A stretch of 64,000 bases of DNA from assembly GCA_037903355.1 (NCBI GenBank), contig JBAJFE010000042.1, positions 3,608,001 to 3,672,000 of the forward strand, given 5' to 3'. Each line of letters starts with the position of its first letter. Within the stretch, counting starts at the first letter, position 1. The translations under genes and the position numbers were made by a program. The DNA is from Trichuris trichiura (Eukaryota > Nematoda > Enoplea > Trichinellida > Trichuridae). A model generated the notes under the pieces. It made no database searches, was not told where the DNA came from, and saw only the letters and a list, made by a program, of their open reading frames with translations. Below, one piece after another: positions 1 to 11,813 of this stretch.

Positions 1-380
1 TCCTGAAAGCTTCTCCTTCTCCGGTAGTTTCAGTGCTATTTTTTGTGGTAACAAATTGCTTAGCCAACAGTTCATGAGTTCTTTGTTGCGCTACTCAGGC
101 AATTTGATTGTAACCAACGAAGATCTAGCAGTTTCGTCGAACATAATGGTAGTGTAGACAAGTAAAACGCTTAAAAACAAAGTTTTCGCTAGCTGGACTA
201 GTTCTGTTAAAACGCTAACACAGCTAAGCTAATTTACCAGTTAAGTTATTGCTGTATGGTAATTAAACCCATTTGACATTGACCCGGAAGTTACTATAAC
301 TTTCTAGCTTTAAAAAAATTTGGCCGTATTCATCTAATCCATTATGGTCAGTAGTGCATCGTATTAAATAAACCCAAAAA

Positions 381-654
381 TTAGACCAAGCGAAGGCCCG
401 CTTTACCGCGTTGCTGCAAAGCTGCGTCGATAGCATCTTCCAGCACAGCTGAAGTTCGACCCATTTTAAGTACCACTTGCATCATTTCGCAAAGCTGGGC
501 GTTGAATCTGTCTTCTTGAGATCGAAGCTGTGATGTTAGCAGCTCACTGCAGGTTCTTTCTTGTAGTTGGGCAACCACATTATGGTAAATCACAACTGCT
601 AGGAATATCCAGAGCATTTTTGGCGTCATTGTTACAACCAATCACTGTTCCTGT
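381..654 (-). CDS. small secreted protein or prepropeptide exon
   Basis: An open frame on the minus strand begins with ATG near 626 (MTPKMLWIFLAVV...). It has a short hydrophobic N-terminus ending in VVAQ, which looks like a cleavable signal peptide. About 60 residues follow, rich in Q, L and E, with two cysteines, ending in QQRGKAGLRLV and a TAA at 381. An acceptor-like AG lies just upstream of the start (near 655), and GTAAAG inside the QQRGK codons could be a donor, so the real exon may end there. A helical stretch between single basic residues (TSAVLEDAIDAALQQR then GK) would suit a processed peptide, but I do not recognise the family. No Kunitz, CUB or insulin pattern is visible. The reading frame is fairly secure; the function is not. 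Confidence 0.4.
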
Positions 655-655
655 A

Positions 656-3600
656 AGCTAGAAAAGTAAGAAATTACATAGGCAGGCGGACAGAAGGCTT
701 GACAATGCTGAATGTTGTGCTAAATGAAAATTTCTTGTCTCATGAAAACTTATTCGCCAGTCGGGTTCACTCGACGCATGTGACAAGTCTGATGATCTGA
801 CGGCTATGCTAAGTAATCTAGCCTTTTCAGAGCAGTCACTCTTTAAACAGCTTTGCCTTATTTTCGGTTCCCCAGATTTGATGAAACCCATTTATCCAAC
901 AAAAATTATCAGCTTCACTTACCAACTATTTGTCTCAAGTAAGTTTTAATTGTACTTGTGGGTCAGGCTGTTTGGTTCATTCAAGAAAGAAACCTTGCAG
1001 CGTCTGATAGTTTGTCACCGCAATGTCACAACATTATTGTAGAATATCTTTATATTGCCTTCGCTAAAGGTTTCGATAATTAATTTAGCAGTAAAATGGC
1101 ATAACTGGCGTTTGACTCCGATTGGATAATAAATAGCCAATGAGCCGGAAGTGTCTGTGAGCCTCAAGTGAAATCGGCACTGTGAGTTCCTTGTTTTGGC
1201 CTCTTATTCCCTGAACTGCTTTAAGCATACGTGAGAAAGTCTAATTCATCTGAATATTCCCAGTGGTTATAAACCTTATTTATCTGCGACTGAGAAATCT
1301 CTGGAGATGCAAAATTAACTAGTAATCAACGTCCACCGTTATTGGGTATCAGTACGAAATTGATTAAGCATAAAGAAAGAGTCAAACCTGCCCACTATAC
1401 AAGCATGAAGTACTGTTTCCATAATTGAATTAAAGGCCACCTCTAATTTTCCCCTGCAGCAAAAGTGCAAAAGTCAAGAACGTGTTAGACGTTCAACGTT
1501 CGCACCTCTAGAACTAAACTGGGTTGAAAAGTATGTGAACTGCATGCACCTGCAATGCACAACTTCATACAGCAAGAGGAATTAAATGCCTATAGTTTTC
1601 TTGGAGAAATGCAAGATCTCGAAATGTACATTGTTTACAATAAGCTATTCTGCAAATCGTTTTTTTCATTGACAGCTGAATGTACATTCACAATTACTAC
1701 TCTTGATTAAACATTATTGTTCTGTTAAACAAGTAAAGCTTCATGCTATTCTAAGCGTTGTAAGACCTTCGTTTAGTGAATAATAATGGCCAACAGAATA
1801 TATGATGACACTATTCTGTTCAGTCCTGAACCTTACAGGAAATGAGGGTTAATAGGCTCTGAAGTTATGAGCAGTATTTCAATGCTGAAAAGAGAGCAGG
1901 ATAGATCTTCAAGCTCCTGCGTAGATAAGAAACTTTCCAAATTAGTAACAACAGACATTGCACCAAGAAGAGCTGGTAATTCTTAACAATTTTTTTATGG
2001 TTACACATTCCATATATCACGCTTTACTGTGTAATAAATACGAGACTGCTCAAAATGAACATTGTGATGAAAAACGCGCTGCCGATCTTTTCTTTTCTTG
2101 CCACGATTCCAGAAAAGTCTAATATGTCTAAGGCTAAAGACATTTCCCAATACACTGTTTTTCCCATTTGAGTCTTCAGATATAGCACGCTAGGTTCACT
2201 GAAAAAATCTTTCCATTATACATTTGGTAGCATCATACGATCCTGAGGATAAATTCAAAGATAATGATCAGCAAGCATAAAGAAATGGTCAAGACCTTCC
2301 ACCTCCACAACTTGTACAGAAAAAGCTCTGTATCAATTTTGGAGCTAGAAAATCTTTGTAGCAGGCTGTCTGCCTAGACCTACTAGTCCCATGTTCAAAA
2401 TTTGCCAAAATCAATCGCATTGAGTTAAACATTAGAGATGATTAAAGAGAGATATAATTACTACTATACGTTGTTACGTGAAGATTGTAATGACAGTTGC
2501 GCTTTTTGGGAAGCGAAGTGCTGCTTTTTCGACACATTAGCTTTTAAAGAGGCTCGTAAGAATGACAATATAGCAGAGTTATAGTGCCATTCTTTTCTGC
2601 TTGCACTTCCTATGTGTTCTGTCTACAATTTGTGACTCGTTCTGATAATCACTGTGTACAGAACACAGTGATCTACGGTATTCTAGTGGAGTTACCATGG
2701 TAATTAAAACTTCCCGAACATTGGATAACGAAGTTCAGGAATATCTGTTCCTTTCTGACTCTACCCAGATATGCTGAACACGCTAGAATGACCGAATTCA
2801 TGCGAAAACTATACTTCCGAGTTTGAGTATTGCTTAGTCTTCTGCGGAAAGTATGGGTTCCACTAATAAATGATATACTCTGTAAGTCTCACTTGAATAC
2901 TTACGGTGAAGAAAGAGCAAGATCAGTTCAGAATGCATAATAAATGCTTTTTTTATTAAAGAATACTTCATTTGCGCTTATTACTTTCTGAACATTTTCA
3001 AATTATTAGAAAAATCTGGAATTAAGTTACCCTTCCGTAAGTGGGTTTTCTTGCGTTTTCCCTTTAATAAAGTCCCTGTTTTATTAGTGAGTGAGCGAAC
3101 CACTTTTTTAAAGAAAAGTGAGTGTTACTGACTTAAACTTTATTTTTTGCATTACTGCTGCGTCCCTTATCTGAAAGGCGTTCCATTCCCTCTCAGCTGG
3201 GCATAATAAGACTTGCAGCCATGGATAACTGAGGCCGCTTCAAACTGCAAAAAGAGGAATTTCAAAATAACCAAATCTCTATTAGTGCGATGGCAGAAGC
3301 GGGAAATAATTATCACGAATTTTTTTTTTGTTAAAAGATCGATGCAGTGTCGTCTTACAGTGACTCCGGTCTGTTGATAAGCGCCCATGCTTTTAATTAA
3401 AGCATGAAACCCCGCCCTTTAATAGATGGTAGGCAAAATGCGCAGGCGTAAACGTTTCATTAAAAATGAAAATGTGGGTTACGCCCTCCCTTTAACATGG
3501 ACCTCCTACAGGACTTAAGTGTAGTCGGCGGCATAATCTCTTATGCTACTCTGAGTTCACTGCAATTCAGCAGGCGTTTGAGAAAGTTGTATTCCAGTAA

Positions 3601-3800
3601 TTAATTAAATTGTTAGGCCATTGAGTAATTCCATCGCACTCAAAAGCATTTCTGAACCGCTAGTCAGCTTATGGGCAGAACGCACCTAAGCAACTGTTAC
3701 TTTGTCAACATCATGTTTTTGATCAATTAAGTACGTCTGATAATCAACAATTCTAATTAAAGAATAAGGGCTAGGTTATTGAATGTTTCTGTATCTGTCA
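656..3800. other. stretch without a recognised gene
   Basis: I see only short open frames and AT-rich sequence here. It may hold upstream exons of the minus-strand secreted-protein gene or early exons of the plus-strand gene ending near 4.5 kb, but none has a convincing acceptor-frame-donor combination. Confidence 0.4.
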
Positions 3801-3801
3801 G

Positions 3802-4452
3802 TAAAACGAAAACGGTACCGGTTTATTGGTACAGAACTTGTGGAATGATTCATGTTTTGCCGTCAAAATTTCATTCTTTAGCTGAAAATGGTGTTAGTTC
3901 TCATAAGGAAGAAGCCGTTCAGACAGTGAGACCATACTCTCCTCTTGTCTGGCAGGTAAGATAAACTGAACATTTTTATCATTTACTGTCCGTGAACTTC
4001 AATTCATGCAATAGCTCATCGTCATATTGGCCGCTGAAAGAGTCGTCAAGAATAGTTGATGCTTAGTAGGGAAAGCATTTTCAACACTTCATAGCTCCTG
4101 AATAGCACGAATGAAATTTCGTCAGAGACAAAAAGTGGAGTGAGCAACCGTTTCTTTCTCCCCTATATTACTTTTTGTCAGAACTTTCCGTTAAGATCTT
4201 TCCGTTGTGGATAATTCTGCGGAGCATAGCCAATAGTTTCGCTGACCTTCGCACGTCCCTGTGGCATGGTATGACATGGCAGAGGTTGTCAAGTATTGCT
4301 TCACTTTAAAAGTTAGATTTTGTTTATCTTTTGCTCGTCCTTCCAATTTTAACAGTCTTCCTGATGACGGGGAGCATAATGTTTCTATAGTTCTTTGCAC
4401 TGAAAGCACCCGCCACTTTAGCTCAACAATCGCTCACGCAAACCTATACTGA
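3802..4452 (+). CDS. 3' exons of an unrecognised gene
   Basis: The first exon (3802-3955) follows a good acceptor (...TCTGTCAG) and ends CTGGCAG before GTAAGA. It encodes a 51-residue segment, KTKTVPVYWYRTCGMIHV onward to PYSPLVWQ. A second open segment ends at TGA 4450-4452 and encodes ...LPDDGEHNVSIVLCTEST...HANLY. It could begin at the acceptor near 4364 or, more in phase with the first exon, further upstream in the continuous frame from about 4261. An AATAAA near 4514 fits a 3' end on the plus strand. No domain is recognised. The exon junction between the two parts is unsettled because the phase of the 4364 acceptor does not match the phase-0 donor at 3955. Confidence 0.4.
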
Positions 4453-4529
4453 TCAGTAAGAATTTGAACAAGGACGAATAATCCAATCTTCAACAAATGT
4501 TTGACAAATGCAAATAAAACCTGCATATT

Positions 4530-6674
4530 TTTTTACTGGAATAAAAGTCTTCTCGGTGGAGCCTTAGTAAACACTTGTTAGCTGTTTAACTTCTGTTTTT
4601 ACTTCAAAGTTTTTTTTCTCGACCCAGCTATTATCACTTTGAAAGTTCTTTATTTTTGACAGCGAGCAAATCTTTGTAAAATAAGGGTGGGAAGACTTCA
4701 TATTCGTCTTCAGGAGTGAAAAAATTAGGTTTGAAAATTTCTAGTTTTTCTCAGTGAATCAGTTAAGACTCATGGGTCGGAAGCTAATATCCATATGCCT
4801 AAAATGTATCCAGCAATCTGAAATAAATGAGCTAAATTCCCAGTTTCGCTCGATCTATTGATGGTCGCATCATTGCGCAAGCCAAATGGTCATAAAAAGC
4901 AGAATCACTAAATAAACTGGCTTCTTCGTCCTTCAGGACAATAACTAAAGCGATTTTCATGCAATGCGCAGTTTCACTTTAGAATTGACGGGCCAACTCG
5001 TGGTGTTTAAAAGCTCTTCAATTGTTCCTAGAAGGAATTCCAGACGTAGCCATGTAACTGAATGTCAGAATGAATAATAAAAATCAGGAATCTCTATTGA
5101 AGGCTTCCAGTTGCGCAGCATTGCCATTGATTTATTATGCTTCGTATCTGCTCGTTTAGTGAATCAGGGATGCGAGTCCTAACGAAGATGCGTTCATTTC
5201 CCTTTGCATTATAAAAAAGAAGCGTTTTCAGAATTTTAAGGGAAAAAATTTAATCTTAAAGACAGACAACGACAGACTTCCTCTGTTTGTAACGGATAGT
5301 AATGCTTCATGGATATGCGTGTCTTTATTTTATGGTAGTATAGCTGTCTGGTTATCCGCTAAAGATGGGTTACGGCGAAATATGCAAGCTTCAGAGAAGC
5401 AATAAAACGGTTTTTTGTTATAATATAACGGGATGCTAGAATAAAAAGAGATATGCGAATTTATGAAAAAATTTAATTGACCTTCTGCCTGCGTTTACCA
5501 CTCCTTGAAAGCAATTGATCATTTATAACGCTTTTAAAACTTTCTGGACGGCTAATTGCATCTGTCAATGCTGAGAGTGTGTTAGGCAGATGAGAGCAAA
5601 CCCGTATTATCAGCGTTTTAAAGGTACAATGCAATTTTGGGTGCAGTACGTTTCGACGAGTACGTTTCAGTGCATACATTTTGGCGCATGCAGTTCAACG
5701 TTTACAGTTCGACGCAAACGGCTCAGCGAATGGTTCGTACTAATGAAATCTCCGTCTCTTTTATGACTGTCGTCAGTGTACAATCTCCTGTTGGTCTAGG
5801 CAGCGGGCATTATTTTTCGTTAGTCATGTTTTGAAGGTTTCCTTTCCGAGAATTTTAGTTGCCATGGTGAGCTCTCACGAGATTTTCCTCTTTGTTTTGC
5901 GACTTTTCACGCTGGAAAATTTCCTCATGGTTTTCTCTGGGTGGGGTACTTCTCCAGTAAGTGCATTTCCTTTTGTTTACAGCCATAAATTTAATCGAAT
6001 GGTCGACGACGGTGGACAATCTCTTTCCTGTACACCCCAGAGTCGCGTTTCCCCTGTCATACTCTCAAGCCTTCCTCTCGATGGCGGTCTCGTTTTCATC
6101 TCATCACGTTTCCTCTTTTCCTACATTCGATGTGATTTGTCTCCATGGGTACCTTTTCTTAGTATGTGGCCACACTTTCCGTCGTTGGCATATGAGCGTT
6201 TTTATTGGCATGCAATCATTCGCTTTGGTGGGTCAGGGACTCTCCTGGTCAGTGTTGCAAAGGTACTTGCGCAGGACAGGTGCATCTGAACGTGTTTACG
6301 GGCTTCCATTTTCCCATTTAAGGGGCATGCGTTTCAATGGAACCAAGGATGTATGATTTCATGAGTTTTCTTCCCCCAGGGTAAGTTTCCATGAGTGTAT
6401 TTATGTACGAATCTGCGGAGTGAATTTCCATATGTTACTATCCCCTGAATATATGAGGTGCAAAATGTTCTGTACCTATCAGTGTGGCTACACTAGCCGG
6501 TAGACGAAGTCAGTGTTGATGACAAAAACCATAGGTCGTTGCCCCTACACGGCCTGAACTTACGATAACCCATAGGGTGATCTGAGTCACTAGCCTTTTT
6601 CTGTTAGATAGCCCTACGCAGTTTGCAGAAAGTCATCCAGTCTTAGCTCATATTGTTAGCATGGGTTAATGTCG
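4530..6674. other. stretch without a recognised gene
   Basis: There are long overlapping open frames at 5830-6360 on the plus strand. Their predicted proteins are rich in F, S, L and W, the sequence is T-rich, and two frames are open at once. No splice or domain evidence supports them, so I treat the region as non-coding. Confidence 0.4.
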
Positions 6675-6682
6675 CTTTAGAC
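6675..6682. repeat. 8-bp target-site duplication CTTTAGAC (first of three)
   Basis: CTTTAGAC occurs immediately left of the first hAT element, between the two elements (8759-8766), and right of the second (9248-9255). Confidence 0.85.
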
Positions 6683-8758
6683 CATAGGTTCTCAAAGTGG
6701 GCGATATTGCCCCCAGGGGGCGATGAGAAAGCACGCGGGCGATGGTGACCTCGAGCGGGGGCGTTGGGAATCACATAAAAGGAACTCTGTCAGAATTATC
6801 CCTAGCGCAGGAGGGCTCTCAAAGAAACCTTCTTAACTAGGGTCTTTCTTAACTCGCCCTCACCAGAAGTGGCGGGGACAACTTCAAAGGACGTCAAGTG
6901 GGGATGGAGGGCGCAAAAAAACAATGGCGTTTTTCTTAGCTCATCTTCGCCAGAAGGGGAAGCAGCAAATTCAAAAGCATTATGGGGTCTTCTGCGTAGT
7001 TGTCCCCCTGGAAGTAAAGGCGGCAACTTCAAAGGAGGTCAAGTGGGGGTTATTACGTCAGAGGAACAATGGCTACCCTAATCCTGTGATCGGTGCAGCG
7101 ATGTGGACAGGCCGTGTATTACTGAAAAAATAAAACAGTACCGATGGCGACTATGTGTTTCACCATTCCAGCTGTCTCTCGTACTGTAGTTCTGTCGGCC
7201 ATCCTGCCCTGCCCTAGCCTAAACCTAAACCTGAACATGCGTGTGTGTGTGTGTGTTTCGTTACGATTAGGAGTATTAGTGTACCGCGTTGACGCAGACG
7301 ACAAACAAGCGTAAGGGCAAAGGAGCTGACCGTAAACAAGCGTTCAGTTTCAAGCATGAGAGACAGATAACGCAAACAAGCGTAAATACCGTTCAGTGAT
7401 TCTAAGAGTCCGGCGAAGGCGGTGGTTCCGCTGGAGTCTGTTTCGACCTGATCAGAGCAATGCGCTCAGAAAAAAATAAACGTAAACGCGCGACATACCC
7501 TTCACCCGATGGGATAGTATCACAAGACGTCGGCACAGACATAACGCACAATGAGCTTTACGCAGTTTACCAAGGCAAGACGCGGCTCAGACCGTTGACC
7601 TCTGATGTTTCTCACGAATCGCTACGACGAGGTCTTAGCGTGAACCGCTGCAAGCCCCTTTGTGTTTCCTGTACCTTCAATGCATGCGCAGCTGCTTAAT
7701 TCCCTCACCTTCGCTTTTTCCTACAGGTCACTGACTGCATCAGTGACAATTGCAAACGCTATTCCCTAGCAGTGTAGCCGAATTTTTCGGCGCTAATCCG
7801 TTAAACCGACATACTGGTCACCGCATGTGCCCCCGATGCTCTATTGTGCTGCCGCGCCAACTACTCTGCAAGTGTTCACTAAACCTGACGACAACGTCCC
7901 TCTCGTTGTGCGGCTAATCACACTTCATTACGCAGTAGAGTCGCCGATTATGCTTTGATACTGCCGCCGTCACTTCCGGCGGGACAACTATGCAGAAAAT
8001 CCGCATTATGGAACAAGAGGCTGCAAGTTATGGGCTGCTGTAGAAAACTTTCTTATTGCGTTTCCATCATCTTATCTAGCGGAATGCAAATTCAGCGCGG
8101 TTACAGAGCTGTTAAGTAGCAAGAGAAGTCGGCTGGATAAAGTGAATCGAGGCGACCTTAGACTGTTGGTGACAAAGATGCAGCCAAACGTAGACAACTT
8201 GCTCGTCCTGCATCAAGCACACCCATCACATTGAATAGTTTCTGTTTATGTGCAGTCGCAAACTTGCGTTATAGTTTTTTTGTATCTTTTCGCTTAGGAA
8301 TTTTCACTTCAATCTGGTCTGTTGTCACTATAATTCTGTTTGGTGTGGGTAAAAAACAAATAGACGCACGTTGATTGTTTTTTTTCAGGAAAGGCTAATG
8401 AATGCTTTTTGCTTATGTGACTTCATGTTGTGGAAAATGTGAGAGGAGATTTGAAAGGCAAGCAGAATTTTTCCCATCATAAAGTGGTTGGCGGAAAAGC
8501 AGGAGTGTTATAGTACGTCTGCTACGTGACGGAGTAAAGTCTTTTCTGCAAAAGTTTCTCTTGAGCAGCGGTATTGCAAAACTTTTCCCATCAGGGGCGA
8601 CGGAGGGAAAAGTTTGAGAACCTAATGACGTCCCGGCTACGCAAAGTCCTATCTTCCAGCCAATCAGCGGGACCAAAATTGACCAATCAGAATTGGGGGC
8701 ACTAGCGCTCCGGATCGTTCACAGGGGGACGATGGAGCAAAAAGTTTGAGAAACTATG
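6683..8758 (+). mobile_element. hAT transposon, ZBED5-like, degenerate
   Basis: Terminal inverted repeats CATAGGTTCTCAAA (left) and TTTGAGAAACTATG (right) bound the element. It is flanked by the 8-bp duplication CTTTAGAC at 6675-6682 and 8759-8766, the hallmark length of hAT insertions. Internal plus-strand sequence near 7984-8234 encodes a typical hAT C-terminal dimerisation domain. An open frame at 7460-7699 may be a piece of the N-terminal part. The core of the transposase is broken by stops, so the element should be immobile. A (GT)n run lies at about 7237-7255. A minus-strand frame at 6802-7032 covers G-rich end repeats and is not a gene. Confidence 0.85.
7984..8234 (+). pseudogene. hAT transposase C-terminal (dimerisation) domain remnant
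   Basis: This frame reads GCKLWAAVENFLIAFPSSYL then SAVTELLSSKRSRLDKVNRG, then GDLRLLV and ends HQAHPSH before TGA at 8232-8234. The IAFPSSYL..E, R.RL....RGDLRL and HQAHPSH motifs are those of the hAT dimerisation region in ZBED5/ZBED8/SCAND3-type transposases. The DDE core and BED finger are not readable in one frame upstream, so it is a relic. Confidence 0.8.
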
Positions 8759-8766
8759 CTTTAGAC

Positions 8767-9247
8767 CAGCCATTCTCAACGTGGGGCCTGGGGCCCCCAG
8801 GAGGGGGCGAGGGGATGTCAGGGGGGCCGAAATCAAAAATTTTCAGAGGGGGGGCAGGAGGCCGTCAAGGGGGGTCTGAAAAGCCTTATTGGAACAAGCG
8901 TAGTTAAGTAGATCAGAAGAGTGAGAATTTATGCCAATCTTCTGTAGAGGATTGGTTAACCGTTAGCAACATTCCTCTGTAGAGGATTGGCATAAATTCT
9001 CACTTGACTCGACGGAGTGGTTTCATTGTTAGTTTCGAAGAACCCCAAGTGCTCTTTTCAAATGATTTGACGACTATATATTCGCATTGTATCATTGCAT
9101 TAACTTGATCTGAGGAGGTTGCCGTTGAAAGCTGATTGGCACCTATACAAAAAACGCAAAAATTAATTGACCAATAGGAAAAGGGGGGTCTGGCACCTGA
9201 GGAAACCTTTCAAAAGGGCCTAGCGCAGAAAAGGTTGAGAATGGCTG
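8767..9247. mobile_element. non-autonomous hAT element (481 bp)
   Basis: The left end CAGCCATTCTCAAC and right end GTTGAGAATGGCTG are perfect 14-bp inverted repeats. The flanks are CTTTAGAC on both sides. The interior begins with G-rich sequence (GGGGCCTGGGGCCCCCAGG) and has a short internal inverted repeat around 8940-9000. It has no coding capacity. A second copy sits at 56049-56501 with its own target duplication, so this is a mobile family and not a single repeat. Confidence 0.9.
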
Positions 9248-9255
9248 CTTTAGAC

Positions 9256-10110
9256 TGTTGTTCTGTCATAGCTCAAGACATCTTTCGGTCATTTTCGTGT
9301 GAAGTATATAACTTTATTCTTATGGAAATATCTCGTTATAACCAGAACGTCACAATATCCCTCGGTAAAACAGCAAGATTTCACAAATCTGAGTTGTAGC
9401 TTTAATCGTTTTGTACAAAGCCGGTGTATATGGTGATCTTTCAGTGTAGCAAAATACGTTTGGCATCCACCGAAATACTGCATCTTTACCTATGAAGCTT
9501 CAGAAATGGCTTAAACGCCCGTTTATTAAACTGCGCCAGATTTGGCTGTCTGTACTGACTTTGGGTATGAGCCAGACAGCTAAGAAGCATCATTCGCTTT
9601 TTAGGTGTTTACTGATTTTCGATACAACCACAAGAAGCAATAAAAAGCTTCCAAAATAATTTAGCTCTACGAATCCGTAATAACTCAATTAAAATGGACT
9701 AAAATCAATGCTTCAGCTAGTAATGATTTGGGTAGCCCTGTCTAACAGATCCGCAATACGTCCGTTTTATCCTTGTAGTAGCTAAAATGGGACCTTCGGT
9801 TGAGATGAAATGGGCGAGTGGTCACATCAGTGAAATTCTCTGCTTCTTTTCAGATAGTTTTGTGAGGATTTGTTGCCCTTGTGCCAATTAGAAAATCATC
9901 ATTATTTCAAAGTTGTTTGTGGGGCATTTGCGAAAAAAATCACCACAGACAACTAAGAAATCAAAATTTTATGTTGTCTGACGAACATCAGCAATTCGCC
10001 CAAAACGTGTAGCAAACTCTCTGTAAACAATTTAACTTCTTCTACTCCAAATGGCTAATCTGCAGCAGGCCTTTGAAAACCATGTCAGAAGTTCTTGAAG
10101 ACAGGATGTT
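9256..10110. other. stretch without a recognised gene
   Basis: AT-rich sequence with only short open frames on both strands. I see no splice-bounded exon or repeat ends. Confidence 0.4.
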
Positions 10111-10320
10111 TCTGATTTTCAATCAGTGTATTATTCTGAATTTTTCCTTAATAATTGCTCATCCATCCGTTGGTCCATCCTTGCATTTGCTTCGGTTTAA
10201 TTTCAGATTCCACCATGTCAGAAGTACCCTAAAGAAGAATCTCAGCACTAACGTGGCGGCATGGAACTTTCTGCTTCTTTACGGCTGCCTTACACCTGGC
10301 ATGCATTAATATTCTAGAAT
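10110..10320 (+). mobile_element. Penelope-like element 3' end fragment
   Basis: Contains TTTTTCCTTAATAATTGC then TCATCCATCCGTTGGTCC followed by a GCATTTGCTTCGG tract. This matches the 3' end of the PLE copy at 51.13-51.20 kb and the outer end of its inverted partner near 49.77 kb. No coding sequence is attached. Confidence 0.55.
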
Positions 10321-10329
10321 TGGTAGTAA

Positions 10330-11560
10330 ACTGGACCATTGTTTTATACGCTGGACATTGATAAATAAAGAGAAGTTATTCGTAAATACGACCATCATCA
10401 TATACACCAGCATATATGACATTTTAATCTTTTAAGCCAAGGAGGCATAGCTGTGACAATTGCTGCAAAGTGAAAACGTTGGTTCCTTGATTCTCATTAT
10501 CGCAGCTCAACGGAAAGAAACACCGCTGAAGGTACGAACTTGTAAACGTTCAATCAAACGAAAGTTAGTTCCGTTAAAAGGCATGGCGACAGACCATGAT
10601 GGCGTAGTTCGCGGAAGCATAACGCATCGCAACCAGGCAACGCGAAAACGAAACCGTCTCTGAAACAAACTTTTGGAAACAGCTGGCAAAACATAGTGGA
10701 GCCTCAGATGTACCAAGAGGAGACTGATCGTCGGTGGGAGTCACTTGATAAAATATATCGCTGCAGAGCAGTGGAAACGCACCTGGTGGGAGGGAACACG
10801 CCGCAAGGAAGGGAGGCTTTAAGGAAGCGTATCAGGATGAGACCTAAAGTGCCTTCGAGAGGAAACATTAGAAATATCGCTAGTGAAGCATAATATACGC
10901 TGGCCTGATCCAAACGAGGGTTGCCCAATGACAGCTTTCATAAATCTTACACAAGGTACCATTAGTACCATTCAATTGTGCATCGAACCGTGCGCGCCGA
11001 AATGACTTGCTTCGTGCAATTTTAGTTGTCGGTTCATTCGATTATTCTCTGTAACAGGAAGTTAGACTGCCTGCTAGAAGTAGGCAGCCGGAATTGAACA
11101 ATGTAGCAAGAAGTCAGTCCGTCCGCTGGCGGTGGGCGGCAGGAAGTGAACGGTGTAACAGGAAATCAGTCTGCCAGCTGGCAATAGTCGACAGAAAGTT
11201 GATTAGACAGGGTGGATGCGTAGGCAACGCCAGCGAAGTACGTTGCCCCGAATAAAATGGGATTGATCGGCGAGAGAAAATGTACGCTATTCCCGTTTTC
11301 CTGTTCTCATGTCCCGTGCAACAAAGTAAAACTGCCCATTCGCTGTACTGAATGAGCATAATTTACATCTCGTCTAACTTTATTTAGCATCAAGGCACTG
11401 ACGGTTGACAAAAATTTTGGAATTAGAATTTTGATTACGGTATTTGTCATGTCATTTTTCAGATCTTTTACGGCTTTTCCCGTTCTTATCTGCTTGGTAT
11501 CTGTATTTGTCATGTCATAGCATAAATAAGGCATACACTTTTTAAAACGTAACACTTTCA
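10330..11560. other. stretch without a recognised gene
   Basis: Several overlapping open frames occur on both strands at 10460-10930 and 11110-11560. None carries a recognisable domain or splice context. A GGCAGCCGG/GGCGGCAGGAAGTGAACG-type short repeat occurs at 11060-11190, with near-duplicated text of the kind 'AGGAAGTCAGTC..CCG'. Confidence 0.35.
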
Positions 11561-11570
11561 ACGGAATTAT

Positions 11571-11804
<234 letters not shown>

Positions 11805-11813
11805 ACAGAAATA

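Noticed and set aside
5831..6356. Two overlapping long open frames on the plus strand
   Set aside because: Both frames open at once, with F/S/L-rich translation, no splice sites and no domain; probably T-rich non-coding sequence.
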